Positions 35,483 through 44,897 of a DNA stretch of 64,000 nt are shown here, piece by piece. Source of the DNA: Sinorhizobium sp. RAC02. GTDB lineage: Bacteria; Pseudomonadota; Alphaproteobacteria; Rhizobiales; Rhizobiaceae. Position 1 is the first letter of the stretch. Each line of letters opens with the position of its first letter. The notes below the pieces were generated by a model. The model saw only the letters and a program-made list of their open reading frames with translations, ran no database searches and had not been told where the DNA came from. A program made the position numbers and the translations under genes. The stretch covers positions 1,674,001 to 1,738,000 of the forward strand of contig NZ_CP016452.1 in assembly GCF_001713395.1 (NCBI RefSeq), read 5' to 3'.

Positions 35483-36270
35483 CGACGCACCTCGTCGAGA
35501 TTGGCAGCCCAGGGCAGCATGCGGCGCTCAAGCGCCGCGAGACCGGCGGAGATGCAAAAGCCGATGACACCGATGACCAGCATGCCGATGATGGTGATTT
35601 CGCTGCGATAGAAGGTGCGCGCCTCCATGATGAGGGCGCCAAGTCCCTCGATGGTGCCGATCATCTCAGCGCCGACAATGACCATGAAGCCGACGCCGAG
35701 CGCCATGCGCGCACCGGCGAAGATGCGTGGAAGGGCCGCGGGGAACACGACGGTGCGGTAGAGTTCCAGTCCTTTCAGACCGAAGGTACGCGCCGCCTTC
35801 AGCAGGGTCGGATCGACATAGCGGACCCCGGCAATCACATTGGACAGCATGACCCAGAAGCAGCCGTAGCCGATCAGAAAAATCTTGGTCAATTCACCCG
35901 CGCCGAACCACACGATGACCAGCGGGAGCAGGCTCAGTGTGGCAACCGAACGGCAGAAGACGATCAGCGGAGCGGTCAGTTTATCGACCACCGGCAGGGC
36001 GCCGATGAGCAGGCCGAGGGGGATCGCCAGGACAAGCGCTGCGCCATACCCCTGCAGAACGCGCAGGATCGTGGTGAGCGCATGCGACCAGATCGAAACG
36101 CCGGTTGGAAAGCCGATGGTCGAGAGTTCGACAAAACCCTGCGCGATGCGGCTCACGGGCGGAAACTGATAGGCTTTGAGAAATCCGTAGCGCACGCCGG
36201 CCTCCCAGCAGAGGAGGAGCACGGCGAAGGCGATGAGCGGCGGTACCGCCTGTGCGAGCTTGCGCGTCAT
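35479..36270 (-). CDS. ABC transporter permease, SsuC/TauC type (first)
   Basis: The protein has 263 residues with about six membrane helices. The EAA-like loop is GVRYVDPTLLKAARTFGLKGLELYRTVVFPAALPRIFAGARMALGVGF. The ATG at 36270 overlaps the stop of the ATPase gene (ATGA); a longer frame upstream is the ATPase gene read in another frame. Most SsuABC-type importers use one permease gene, so two suggest a heterodimeric channel. Confidence 0.9.
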   Translation of the reverse strand: MTRKLAQAVPPLIAFAVLLLCWEAGVRYGFLKAYQFPPVSRIAQGFVELSTIGFPTGVSIWSHALTTILRVLQGYGAALVLAIPLGLLIGALPVVDKLTAPLIVFCRSVATLSLLPLVIVWFGAGELTKIFLIGYGCFWVMLSNVIAGVRYVDPTLLKAARTFGLKGLELYRTVVFPAALPRIFAGARMALGVGFMVIVGAEMIGTIEGLGALIMEARTFYRSEITIIGMLVIGVIGFCISAGLAALERRMLPWAANLDEVRR

Positions 36271-37073
36271 GTCGAAAGCTCGTTCCAGATATCCTGATAG
36301 AGCGCATTGAAGCCCGGCTGGGTGCGCTGGCGGGGACGCGGCAGGTCGACGTCGAAGACCCGCTGGATGCGGCCGGGATTGGGCGCAAGCAGCACGATCC
36401 GGTCCGAAAGCGTGAGGGCCTCGCTGATCGAATGGGTGACGAAGACGACCGTCTTGCGGCGCGCTTCCCATATGCGCAGCAACTCCTGTTGCAACTCGAT
36501 GCGCGTCAACTCGTCGAGCGCGCCAAAGGGTTCGTCCATCAGGAGGATTTGGGGATCGAGGGCCAGCGCTCGCGCAATCGAGACGCGCTGCTGCATGCCA
36601 CCGGACATCTCGCGAGGATAACGGGTGGCCGCCGCTTCCAGGCCAACGAGGCGCAGCAGCTCCATGGCGCGCACGCGGCGCTCGGCCCTGGTGAACCCAG
36701 ATTTACGAAAACCGAAGGCGACATTGTCGACCGCGGTCAGCCACGGAAAGAGCGCATGCTGCTGGAACACCACCCCCTGCCCCTGGCCGGGTCCGGTGAC
36801 GACTTTGCCGGCGATGGCGATTTTGCCGCTGGAGACGTCCTCCAGGCCGGCGATCATGTTGAGAAGGGTTGTCTTGCCGCAGCCGCTGCGGCCGACCAGC
36901 GAGACGAATTCATTCTCCGCGATCGTCAGGTCGATTTTTTCCAGAACCGGCACCGCGCCGCCGTCCCGCTGCGCGAATGTCTTGCGCACGCCATCGACGC
37001 GAATGAAGGCCGGGCTCTTCCGCTCGGCACGAGCGGTTGGGCTCTGATGAAAAAGGAAATTGTTTTCCAGCAC
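36267..37073 (-). CDS. ABC transporter ATP-binding protein, SsuB/TauB type
   Basis: The protein has 268 residues. Walker A is GRSGCGKTTLL, the Q-loop is in GVVFQQHALFPWLTAVDNV, the signature is MSGGMQQRVSIARAL, and Walker B is ILLMDEPFGALDELTR with the switch His in FVTHSISEAL. It energises import by the two permeases. The start is a GTG behind GGAGGGGAG. It is the first gene of the minus-strand operon, opposite the GntR-LacI regulator gene. Confidence 0.92.
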   Translation of the reverse strand: MLENNFLFHQSPTARAERKSPAFIRVDGVRKTFAQRDGGAVPVLEKIDLTIAENEFVSLVGRSGCGKTTLLNMIAGLEDVSSGKIAIAGKVVTGPGQGQGVVFQQHALFPWLTAVDNVAFGFRKSGFTRAERRVRAMELLRLVGLEAAATRYPREMSGGMQQRVSIARALALDPQILLMDEPFGALDELTRIELQQELLRIWEARRKTVVFVTHSISEALTLSDRIVLLAPNPGRIQRVFDVDLPRPRQRTQPGFNALYQDIWNELST

Positions 37074-37146
37074 GACGGACTCCCCTCCGGTCGTTGCGCG
37101 GACGACCTGCTGCCGTCTTGATCCAAAGCGTATACGTGAAATTCAA

Positions 37147-37183
37147 ATTGTAAAGTTCAATTTGTATCAGCTATAATACAATT
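37147..37183. promoter_or_regulatory. Candidate operators between the ABC operon and the GntR-LacI gene
   Basis: The AT-rich divergent promoter region holds TTGTAT (37162-37167) and ATACAA (37176-37181) as an inverted pair eight bases apart, plus a further ATTGTA half-site at about 37147-37152. TTGTATCAG here matches TTGTATCTG at 38525-38533. These are the best binding-site candidates for the regulator encoded at 37244. Confidence 0.5.
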
Positions 37184-37243
37184 CGACTTCACCACCCTTT
37201 ATCCCGTCGTTTCGGGCGCGGGATTGCCGGGGCGAGATTCAAA

Positions 37244-38404
37244 ATGTATCGAGATGGAAGCGATAAAAAACAGACACGATTCGAAGGTCGAGGCAGATCC
37301 TTGCGCGCTGCGTCCTCAAACACGGTTCTCGCCTCCCTGAGGGATCAGATTTCCCGGCTTGAGGATGGTGCGCGGCTGCCGACGGTGCGCGACCTCATGC
37401 GCATTCATCAGGTCAGCCAGGCGACCGTGCAGGAGGCGCTGACCCGACTGCGCGACGAGGGCATGCTGACCTCGCAGGTCGGCCGCGGCACCTACGTGAT
37501 CAAGGGCGGCGAGGCATCGGCGTCCAGCGATGACGGTGCCGTCGCGCATCTGGAGAGCCTGCTGATCCTGTCGAATGCCAGCCTGAACGAACGCTGCGTG
37601 CTGGTGCAGAACCATATTGTCGAGCAATTGTCGCGGTCCGGCAGCAAGGTCGTCCAGATTTCCTACCACAATACAGGGCACCTGCTGGAGATCCTCACCT
37701 CGGTGCCCGATTTCGATGCGGCCATTCTCCAGTCGCATTACGAGAACATTCCGATCCGCCTGCTCAACCTGCTGCAAAGCAAGACGCGCGCCCTCGTCGT
37801 CGACGGCCATTCCGTCGCCGGCGTCGACATCGACCGCGTCGGGACCGACTGGGAAGCGGCGCTAGACCTAGCCCTGGAATATCTGTCGGAACTCGGCCAC
37901 CGCTCCGTAGCCCTTGTTTCGCTGGACTCCATGGCCCAGCCGATCCTCGCCGCACGGCGTGCCTTCGACCGGATAAGCCAGCGCCATGAGACCGTCTGGC
38001 GGCACACGCAGAGCATCGCGCTTCGCGGCGTGCTGCACCCGACGCAGCGCGTCGGCGACGCGCTGGGACAAGAACTGTCCGCACTGCTCGACGAGCATAG
38101 CAAACTGCCGTTCACCGCGATGGTCACACTCGGCATTTCCGACTCTCTCGGCATTCGCCAATGCCTGGAAGAGATGGAGATCGCCTGCCCGAAGGATCTC
38201 AGCCTCTTCGTACTGGGGCATCACGACGTCCCGACCGAACATTTCGGCTTCATGACCATGGCCGGCAGTTCCTATCTCAATGCCGCCAAAAGCCTGATCG
38301 ACACGATCCGCAAGCGCATCGCCGCGCCGCACGAGCCGCCCCAGATCGTCTATCTCGACTGCATCTCGAATGCTCGCGGCAGCACAGGCGTACCTTCCAT
38401 CTGA
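37244..38404 (+). CDS. GntR-type DNA-binding, LacI-type sensor hybrid regulator
   Basis: The protein has 386 residues. A GntR winged helix lies at about residues 25-87 (ARLPTVRDLMRIHQVSQATVQEALTRLRDEGMLTSQVGRGTYVI). It is followed by a LacI/periplasmic-binding-protein sensor domain (ALDLALEYLSELGHRSVALVS; FTAMVTLGISDSLGIRQCLEEM; PKDLSLFVLGHHD), as in AraR of Bacillus. Such proteins respond to a sugar or small effector. It sits between two divergent operons with matching TTGTATC sites in both control regions, so it probably controls both. Confidence 0.88.
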   Translation: MYRDGSDKKQTRFEGRGRSLRAASSNTVLASLRDQISRLEDGARLPTVRDLMRIHQVSQATVQEALTRLRDEGMLTSQVGRGTYVIKGGEASASSDDGAVAHLESLLILSNASLNERCVLVQNHIVEQLSRSGSKVVQISYHNTGHLLEILTSVPDFDAAILQSHYENIPIRLLNLLQSKTRALVVDGHSVAGVDIDRVGTDWEAALDLALEYLSELGHRSVALVSLDSMAQPILAARRAFDRISQRHETVWRHTQSIALRGVLHPTQRVGDALGQELSALLDEHSKLPFTAMVTLGISDSLGIRQCLEEMEIACPKDLSLFVLGHHDVPTEHFGFMTMAGSSYLNAAKSLIDTIRKRIAAPHEPPQIVYLDCISNARGSTGVPSI

Positions 38405-38513
38405 CGCCATTGCCGGCGTTCGCGGCGGCATGCGCTGATGTATACCAAACCCCACCATAATTTCCCGCCATCACCCCAAAACGCGCTTGCATCCGCCCAT
38501 ACATCTGCTAGCG

Positions 38514-38531
38514 TACAATACATATTGTATC
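38514..38531. promoter_or_regulatory. Candidate operator before the PHP esterase operon
   Basis: TACAATAC-ATATTGTA (38514-38529) is an inverted repeat with seven-base perfect arms, about 57 bases upstream of the PHP gene start. It contains TTGTATC (38525-38531), shared with 37162-37168. No gene lies between 38405 and 38585. Confidence 0.6.
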
Positions 38532-38585
38532 TGATGGTGATTGAACCTTCGCGGTCGCGCATCGTCCAGGGAGGAGAGGTACGGC

Positions 38586-40136
38586 ATGTTGGGTGAGCGT
38601 CTGCCGGAGCGGCTGGCGCCGTTGGCTTCGCGTTTCGGCGTACGGGCCTATTACGGCGATATCCACAACCACTGCGACATTTCCTATGGCCACGGCAGCC
38701 TCGAACAGGCGCTGCGCCGTGCGCGCCGCCAGCTTGATTTCGTCTCCGTCACGGGACACGCGTATTGGCCGGATATGCCGGTCGACGATCCCAGCGTGGC
38801 GCATATCGTCGATTTTCACGTCAAAGGTTTTGCCAAGCTCGACAGACTGTGGGGCGCCCATTTCGAAACGCTTGCAGAGGCAGACGAGCCGGGCGTCTTC
38901 ACCGTTTTCCCCGGTTATGAAATCCACTCCTTCGCGCATGGCGACTACACGATCGTCTACCGCGACATCGCGAGCCAGGAATTGATCAAGGCCGACACGC
39001 CGGCGGAGTTGCATGCAAAGCTGCGCGCCGCCTACGGTGACGCCGTCTTCGCCTTCCCGCATCACATCGGCTACCGCCTCGGCGCGCGCGGCGTGAACTG
39101 GGACAGCGTAATCGAGGACCTGTCGCCGGTGATGGAGATCATCTCCATGCATGGCTGTTCGGAGACGTCGGTCATGGACCGGCCCTTCCTGCACTCCATG
39201 GGGCCGAGCGATGGCCAATCCACCGCCCGCCATGGCCTCAATCGCGGCCTCCGTTTCGGCTTCCTCGGCAATACAGATCACCACAGCGGTTATCCCGGCT
39301 CCTATGGTCACGGGCGCTCGGCGGTCTATGCTGCGGAAAATTCCCGTTCGGCCCTTTGGAACGGCATCCACCGGCGCCGCACCAATGCCCTCACCGGCGA
39401 CGCAAGCCACCTGTTCTTTTCCATCGGCGACACCATGCAGGGCGGCAGCGTGGCGGCGGGCGGGCCGACAACGCTGGAACTCGAGGCGGCCGGCGGCGGT
39501 GCCATCGACTACATCGACCTCGTGCGCAACGGTGATGTCGTCGGGCGGATTACGCCGGATCTGCAACGCAGCCCGATCGATGCCGGCAATGGCGCGCTGG
39601 AAACGTTGCTCGTGCTGGAACTCGGCTGGGGCGCGCGCGGAAAATTCCACGACTGGCAAGGCTCCCTCGAACTCATCGGCGGCGACATCCTGTCCGTCGA
39701 GCCGCGCCTGCGCGGGTCCGAAGTGGTCTCGCCGCTGGAGGGAGGTGGTGATGCGAAGGACGACAACGCGGTCCGGCTTTCCGGCAATCGCATCGATTTC
39801 ACGATCCGCTCGATCGGCAATCCCAACAACACCACCGCTTCGATGCAGGCGATTGCCGCGCGAATCCGCATCCGGCCGGATGCCAGGGTCCGGTTGGTGG
39901 TCGACGGCCAGACCTTCGAGGTCAGCACCGGCCGCCTTCTGCAGGGTGCGCTTTCGGGCAATCTCGGGCCGATCGACAGTCCCGCCTTCCGGCTCCACCC
40001 GCTGCCGCGCCCGCACCAGTGGCAGTGGCGCGGGCAGATGGCGATCGAACCGCTGCGCAAGGGCGACTGGATCTATGCCCGCATGCGCCAGGCCAATGGC
40101 CAGTGGAACTGGGCCAGTCCGATTTTCTGCGAATAG
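38586..40136 (+). CDS. PHP-type metal-dependent hydrolase (DUF3604-like phosphoesterase)
   Basis: The protein has 516 residues. Its N-terminal two thirds is a polymerase/histidinol-phosphatase-like domain: YYGDIHNHCDISYGHG (His27, His29), FVSVTGHAYW, FPGYEIHS, FPHHIGY and FLGNTDHHSGYPGS supply the metal ligands. The C-terminal third is beta-rich and may be an accessory domain. No signal peptide is visible. It would hydrolyse a phosphate or related ester in the cytosol; the substrate is unknown. The ATG at 38586 has AGGAGAGG upstream. It opens the operon with the sugar-type ABC transporter and the sulfatase-superfamily gene. Confidence 0.8.
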   Translation: MLGERLPERLAPLASRFGVRAYYGDIHNHCDISYGHGSLEQALRRARRQLDFVSVTGHAYWPDMPVDDPSVAHIVDFHVKGFAKLDRLWGAHFETLAEADEPGVFTVFPGYEIHSFAHGDYTIVYRDIASQELIKADTPAELHAKLRAAYGDAVFAFPHHIGYRLGARGVNWDSVIEDLSPVMEIISMHGCSETSVMDRPFLHSMGPSDGQSTARHGLNRGLRFGFLGNTDHHSGYPGSYGHGRSAVYAAENSRSALWNGIHRRRTNALTGDASHLFFSIGDTMQGGSVAAGGPTTLELEAAGGGAIDYIDLVRNGDVVGRITPDLQRSPIDAGNGALETLLVLELGWGARGKFHDWQGSLELIGGDILSVEPRLRGSEVVSPLEGGGDAKDDNAVRLSGNRIDFTIRSIGNPNNTTASMQAIAARIRIRPDARVRLVVDGQTFEVSTGRLLQGALSGNLGPIDSPAFRLHPLPRPHQWQWRGQMAIEPLRKGDWIYARMRQANGQWNWASPIFCE

Positions 40137-40239
40137 GAGAGTGGGGGCAACCGCAATGCGGCGCGAAGGCCGCGGGGAGCACCCGTTTTCTTGAAGGCCG
40201 ATAGATGTTCAGCATGAATGAGGCAAGGGAGATTCATCG

Positions 40240-41595
40240 ATGACATTCAAGACCAGCATGCACAGACGTACGATCCTCAAAGGCGTGGGCATGGCGGCGG
40301 CGGCCAGCCTCGCGCCAGGCGCATTCCGCCCGCTCTACGCGGCAAGCGTCGCTCCGATCACCATCGTGATCAATCAGTCGCCCTGGTTCGAAAGTTTTCG
40401 CAAGACGGTTGAGGCCTATGAGGCGGAGACCGGCAACAAGGTCGAACTCGACGTCAATCCCTTTGCCGGCTCGCTGGAAAAGCAGCGCAACTCGGTGCGC
40501 GCCAGCGAAGGCCAGTACGACATCCTGATCATGAATTCGGGCTGGTTTGCCGAAATGTATGCCGGCGGCTTCGTCGAGGCCATCACCGACATAGACCCCG
40601 GCTTCAAGCTCGATCCCGAGGTCTATACGCTCGGCGACACGGTCTTTTACAATGCCGAGAAGAAGACCATGACCAGCGACGGCAAGCTGATGGCCATGCC
40701 GGTCTCGCCGCTGATCCCGATGCTCTATTATCGCGGCGACCTCTACAAGGAAGCGGGCCTGTCGGCGCCGAAGACCTTTGCCGAACTGGAAGCCAACGCC
40801 AAGAAGTTCCACAATCCGCCCGACATGTACGGCATCGTCCAGCGCGGCGCGCGCGGGCCGCATACCGTGGCCTACGACTTCTACCCCTACCTCTACGGTT
40901 TCGGCGGCGGCATCTTCAAGGACCAGTCGGCCGGTGACTATTCGGTCACGCTGAACTCCGACCACGGCCGTGAGGCGCTCGACTACTACATCCGGCTCGC
41001 CAAGGAAGCCGGCCACCCGAAGACGGCGGCCGCTGACCAGGCCGAAGTCATCCAGGCCATGGTGACCGGCCATTCCGCGCATATCATGATGGTGATCGCC
41101 GCCTGGTCGCAGATGGACGATCCGAACAAGTCGGCGATCGTCGACAAAGTCGAGTGGGCGCCGCCGCCGGCCGCGGAAGGCCTCCAGACCGCGCCCGGTC
41201 TCGGCCATTGGCTCGCCGGCATTTCGAAGAACGTTCCCGACGATCGCAAGCGCGCGGCCGTCGAGTTTCTACGCTGGTTCCAGACGAAGGCAGCTCAGCT
41301 CGAAACTGCCAAGGCCGGCGGCATCCCGATCCACGCCGCCGTCTACAAGGAGCCGATTGCCGATGAACACCGGTATCGCTGGATGAAGCCCTTGGCCGAA
41401 GCCTTGCCGCACGCCGTCAACATCTACCAGTTCCCCGAGGCGAGCGAAGTGATCGCCGTGCTGGAACTCGGCCTCAACCGGGCTGTCGCCGGCGAGATCA
41501 CCTCGGTCGATGCGCTGAACGGCATGTCCGACGAGATCGAGAAGATCATGGCCGGCCACGCCTACAAGACCGACAAGCTGACCCCTCTGAAATAA
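40240..41595 (+). CDS. ABC transporter solute-binding protein, family 1 (carbohydrate type)
   Basis: The protein has 451 residues with a Tat-like leader (MHRRTILKGVGMAAAASLAP) followed by an extracellular solute-binding protein family 1 domain (ITIVINQSPWFESFRKTVEAYEAETGNKVELDVNPFAGSLEKQ). Members bind sugars, glycerol phosphates or polyols. Ligand loops are rich in Trp and Tyr (KEMYA, LYYRGDLYKEAG), which suggests a cyclic or glycosidic ligand. The gene follows the PHP gene by about 100 bases with GGGAG before its ATG. Confidence 0.88.
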   Translation: MTFKTSMHRRTILKGVGMAAAASLAPGAFRPLYAASVAPITIVINQSPWFESFRKTVEAYEAETGNKVELDVNPFAGSLEKQRNSVRASEGQYDILIMNSGWFAEMYAGGFVEAITDIDPGFKLDPEVYTLGDTVFYNAEKKTMTSDGKLMAMPVSPLIPMLYYRGDLYKEAGLSAPKTFAELEANAKKFHNPPDMYGIVQRGARGPHTVAYDFYPYLYGFGGGIFKDQSAGDYSVTLNSDHGREALDYYIRLAKEAGHPKTAAADQAEVIQAMVTGHSAHIMMVIAAWSQMDDPNKSAIVDKVEWAPPPAAEGLQTAPGLGHWLAGISKNVPDDRKRAAVEFLRWFQTKAAQLETAKAGGIPIHAAVYKEPIADEHRYRWMKPLAEALPHAVNIYQFPEASEVIAVLELGLNRAVAGEITSVDALNGMSDEIEKIMAGHAYKTDKLTPLK

Positions 41596-41604
41596 GGGCC
41601 ACCC

Positions 41605-42540
41605 ATGACCGCCGCAAACGCGCAAATCCAACGCCCGCTGCGGCGGTCAACCAATCCCGCCGAGGATGGCGGCCAGCGTCTCTGGCGCTGGCTGACCTTC
41701 GGGCCGGCCCTTGCCATGATGGTGGCGCTCAGCGCGCTTCCCATCGCCAACCTGTTTCTCACAAGCTTCCAGAACGTTACCTGGGCGGACGGGCAGCAGG
41801 TGCGCACCTGGGTCGGCCTTGCCCATTACAAAGCCCTGTTTTCAGACAGCCTGTTCGGCGCTGGCATCTCCAACACGCTCATCTTCGCCTTCGGGGCCGT
41901 CGCCGGCCAGATGATCCTCGGCTTCGCCATGGCACTGCTCTGCACCAAGATAACCCGTGGGCGCGTGCTCTACCGGGCGATCTTCATCCTGCCCATCCTG
42001 ATCCCCGGCATCGTCATCGGCGCCATCTGGAAGCTGATGCTCAACTACGACTTCGGCCTGGTCAACAAGGCGCTCTCTCTCCTTGGCATCATGCCGCATG
42101 ACTGGCTGGGAACGCCCGAGACGGCGCTGCTTTCAGTGATCGCGGTCGACATCTGGCATTGGACGCCATTCTGCTTCCTGCTGTTCCTGGCGGGGCTCGA
42201 ATCCCTGCCGCAGGACGTTTTCGAGGCTGCCGAGATGGACGGTGCCGGCCCGTGGCAGGAGCTGGTCTATGTCACGCTGCCGCTGATGATCCCGACGATC
42301 ATCGTCACCTTCGCCTTCCGCCTCGTGCTCGCCTTCAAGGTCTTCGACGAAGTCTATCTCCTGACCAGTGGTGGGCCTGGCACCGCAACCGAGGTGATCA
42401 GCTTCACGCTCTACCAGCGCTTCTTCACGGAGGACAAGGCGGGCTATGGCTCGGCCATGTCGGTGGCCGTCATCTTCCTCGTGTCGCTGCTGCTGGTGGT
42501 CGCTCTGTCAGCGCGCCGCCGCACGGGAGCGACATCATGA
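41605..42540 (+). CDS. ABC transporter permease, MalF/UgpA type
   Basis: The protein has 311 residues with six predicted membrane helices after a polar N-terminus. The EAA loop is DVFEAAEMDGAGPWQELVYVTLPLMIPTI. The stop overlaps the start of the partner permease (ATGA). Confidence 0.92.
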   Translation: MTAANAQIQRPLRRSTNPAEDGGQRLWRWLTFGPALAMMVALSALPIANLFLTSFQNVTWADGQQVRTWVGLAHYKALFSDSLFGAGISNTLIFAFGAVAGQMILGFAMALLCTKITRGRVLYRAIFILPILIPGIVIGAIWKLMLNYDFGLVNKALSLLGIMPHDWLGTPETALLSVIAVDIWHWTPFCFLLFLAGLESLPQDVFEAAEMDGAGPWQELVYVTLPLMIPTIIVTFAFRLVLAFKVFDEVYLLTSGGPGTATEVISFTLYQRFFTEDKAGYGSAMSVAVIFLVSLLLVVALSARRRTGATS

Positions 42541-43364
42541 GCCGTCGCACCAATTCCATTGTTCCCGTCCACCTGGCGCTCGCGGCCGGTGCCGTCCTTG
42601 TTCTTGCGCCGATCATCTGGACAGTTGCAGCCGGCTTTCGCACACAGATATCGCTCTTGATGGGCGATGTGCTGTTCACGCCGATCTGGAGCAATTTTTC
42701 CGAAGTTCTCTGGTCGAAGACCTCGGATTTCCTGCTCAACTACCGCAACTCGATCATCGTCGGGCTCGTCAGCACCGTGCTTTGCGTCGTCGTCGCAACG
42801 CTCGCCGCCTTCTCGCTCAACCGGATGCGCTGGCCCGGGTGGGTCGTGCATCTCTTCCTCGCCTGGACGATGATCTTCCACATGATCCCGCCGGTGGCGC
42901 TGGCGAGTGCATGGTTTTCCATGGCACGCGCCGTCGGACTGGAGAACACCTTCACAGGGCTGATCCTCGCACACGCGACGCTCAACCTGCCGATGGCGAT
43001 CTGGCTGATGGCGGTCTTCGTTCGCGACGTGCCGAAGGAGCTGGAAGAGGCGGCGATCATGGACGGTGCGGATACGCCACACATCCTGTGGTACGTGATC
43101 CTGCCGCTCATCACGCCCGGCCTTGCCGCGACGTCGATCCTCACCTTCATTTTCTCCTGGAACGAATTCGCCGTCGCGCTGACGCTGACGATGAAGCAGA
43201 CCGCAACGGTTCCCGTCGCCATCGCCAAGTTCGCCCAGGATTTCGAGATTCAATACACCCAGATGGCGGCAAGCGCCGCTCTGGCGATGGTGCCGGCCAT
43301 TCTCGTGCTGCTCGTCGCCCAGCGGTACATCGTCAAGGGCCTCACGCAAGGAGCAGTGAAATAG
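42537..43364 (+). CDS. ABC transporter permease, MalG/UgpE type
   Basis: The protein has 275 residues with six predicted membrane helices. The EAA loop is ELEEAAIMDGADTPHILWYVILPLITPGL. The ATG at 42537 is set by the ATGA overlap with the first permease; the same frame open further upstream is that gene read out of frame. Confidence 0.92.
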   Translation: MSRRTNSIVPVHLALAAGAVLVLAPIIWTVAAGFRTQISLLMGDVLFTPIWSNFSEVLWSKTSDFLLNYRNSIIVGLVSTVLCVVVATLAAFSLNRMRWPGWVVHLFLAWTMIFHMIPPVALASAWFSMARAVGLENTFTGLILAHATLNLPMAIWLMAVFVRDVPKELEEAAIMDGADTPHILWYVILPLITPGLAATSILTFIFSWNEFAVALTLTMKQTATVPVAIAKFAQDFEIQYTQMAASAALAMVPAILVLLVAQRYIVKGLTQGAVK

Positions 43365-43365
43365 C

Positions 43366-44895
43366 ATGAAGGCGGTTTTTGTTCTTTTCGATTCCCTGAA
43401 CAGGCATCTTCTCGGCCCCTATGGCGGCACACGCATCCCGACGCCGAATTTCGACCGCCTGGCCGCCCGCAGCGTGACCTTCGACAAGCACTATGTCGGC
43501 AGTCTGCCCTGCATGCCGGCGCGTCGCGACATGCTGACCGGCCGGCTTACCTTTCTGCATCGCAGCTGGGGGCCGCTGGAGCCGTTCGACAATGCCTTTC
43601 CGGAAATCCTGCACCAGCAGCGCGGCACCTACAGCCACCTCGTGACGGACCATTTCCATTATTGGGAAGACGGTGGTGCGACCTATCACAACCGCTACGA
43701 TTCCTATGAATTCGTGCGCGGCCAGGAAGGTGACCGGTGGAAAGCGATGGTGCAGCCGCATTGGGAGCGGCTTCGCGAAAAATACCACGCCCGGCAGTTC
43801 AGCGACCAGAAGCGCTCCTATTTCGGCCAGAACATCGTCAACCGGGAGTTCATCAAGGAAGAGAAGGATTTCCCCTCGGTGCGCTGCTTTGCCGAGGGCT
43901 TTGACTTCCTCGACCGCAACCGCGACGCCGACAACTGGCTTCTGCAGATCGAGACCTTCGACCCGCACGAGCCCTTCACGGCGCCCGAACGCTTCAAGGC
44001 GCCATTCGACACTGGCTGGAAAGGCCCGATCCGCGACTGGCCGCGTTACGGTCGCGTCGACGAACTGCCCGAGGAATGCGAGGAGCTGCGCGCCAATTAC
44101 TACGCCGTTGTCGCGATGTGCGACCACCTGCTCGGCGAATTGCTCGACTATTTCGATCGCCACGACCTGTGGAAGGACACGGCGCTCGTCGTCACCACCG
44201 ACCATGGCTTCCTGCTCGGCGAACATGATTTCTGGGCGAAGAACCGTATGAACCTCTATGAAGAGGTGGCGCACATTCCGCTCTTCCTGCACGACCCCCG
44301 AGATGCCCGCCCGGGCAGCCGGTCACAGGCCCTCACCCAGTCGATCGATCTCGCAGCGACGTTCCTCGACCTGTTCGGTGCCACGCCGCCAGCCGAAAAC
44401 GAAGGGTTTTCGCTCTGCGCGATGGCCGATGGCACGGCACTGCGCGATGGCGCCCTGTTCGGCTATTTCGGCGGCGCGGTGAATGTTGCCGATGGCCGCT
44501 ATACCTATCATCGCTTCCCGGAGGACCTGTCGCAGCAGGAACTCTACCAGTACACGCTGATGCCGACGCACATCTTCTCACCGTTCTCACCGGCGGAACT
44601 GGCCTCGGTCGAACTGTCGCCGCCGCTCGACTTCACCAAGGGTGCGACGCTGCTCAAGGTGCCGGTGATCGATCGATCGCCGATGTACAACAACTACGGC
44701 CCCGGCGCGCTGCTCGAGTCCGAGACGCGCCTCTATGACCTCACCGCCGATCCGGGGCAGGAAACACCGCTGGTGGACCCAGCAGAGGAACAGCGCCTGA
44801 CGGACCTGATGGCACGATTGATGCAGGCAAACAGCGCGCCGCCCGAAGCATTTTCGCGCCTGGCGTTCGACGCGGCCGCAGAGGGGGCGGAATAA
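43366..44895 (+). CDS. Sulfatase/phosphonate monoester hydrolase-superfamily enzyme
   Basis: The protein has 509 residues of the alkaline phosphatase superfamily. [14 protein letters not shown] at the start supplies metal ligands, CMPAR at residues 49-53 fits the CxPxR signature whose Cys is converted to formylglycine, and [18 protein letters not shown] carries later metal ligands. There is no signal peptide, so it acts in the cytosol on an imported ester. The family includes arylsulfatases and the phosphonate/phosphate monoester hydrolases of rhizobia, and the sequence alone does not choose between S and P. It is inserted between permease and ATPase genes, so it is linked to the transported compound. 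Confidence 0.88.
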   Translation: MKAVFVLFDSLNRHLLGPYGGTRIPTPNFDRLAARSVTFDKHYVGSLPCMPARRDMLTGRLTFLHRSWGPLEPFDNAFPEILHQQRGTYSHLVTDHFHYWEDGGATYHNRYDSYEFVRGQEGDRWKAMVQPHWERLREKYHARQFSDQKRSYFGQNIVNREFIKEEKDFPSVRCFAEGFDFLDRNRDADNWLLQIETFDPHEPFTAPERFKAPFDTGWKGPIRDWPRYGRVDELPEECEELRANYYAVVAMCDHLLGELLDYFDRHDLWKDTALVVTTDHGFLLGEHDFWAKNRMNLYEEVAHIPLFLHDPRDARPGSRSQALTQSIDLAATFLDLFGATPPAENEGFSLCAMADGTALRDGALFGYFGGAVNVADGRYTYHRFPEDLSQQELYQYTLMPTHIFSPFSPAELASVELSPPLDFTKGATLLKVPVIDRSPMYNNYGPGALLESETRLYDLTADPGQETPLVDPAEEQRLTDLMARLMQANSAPPEAFSRLAFDAAAEGAE

Positions 44896-44897
44896 CC

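Noticed and set aside
38508..40016. A 502-codon minus-strand frame
   Set aside because: It is antisense to the PHP-type hydrolase gene, which has all its metal-ligand motifs and a good ribosome binding site.
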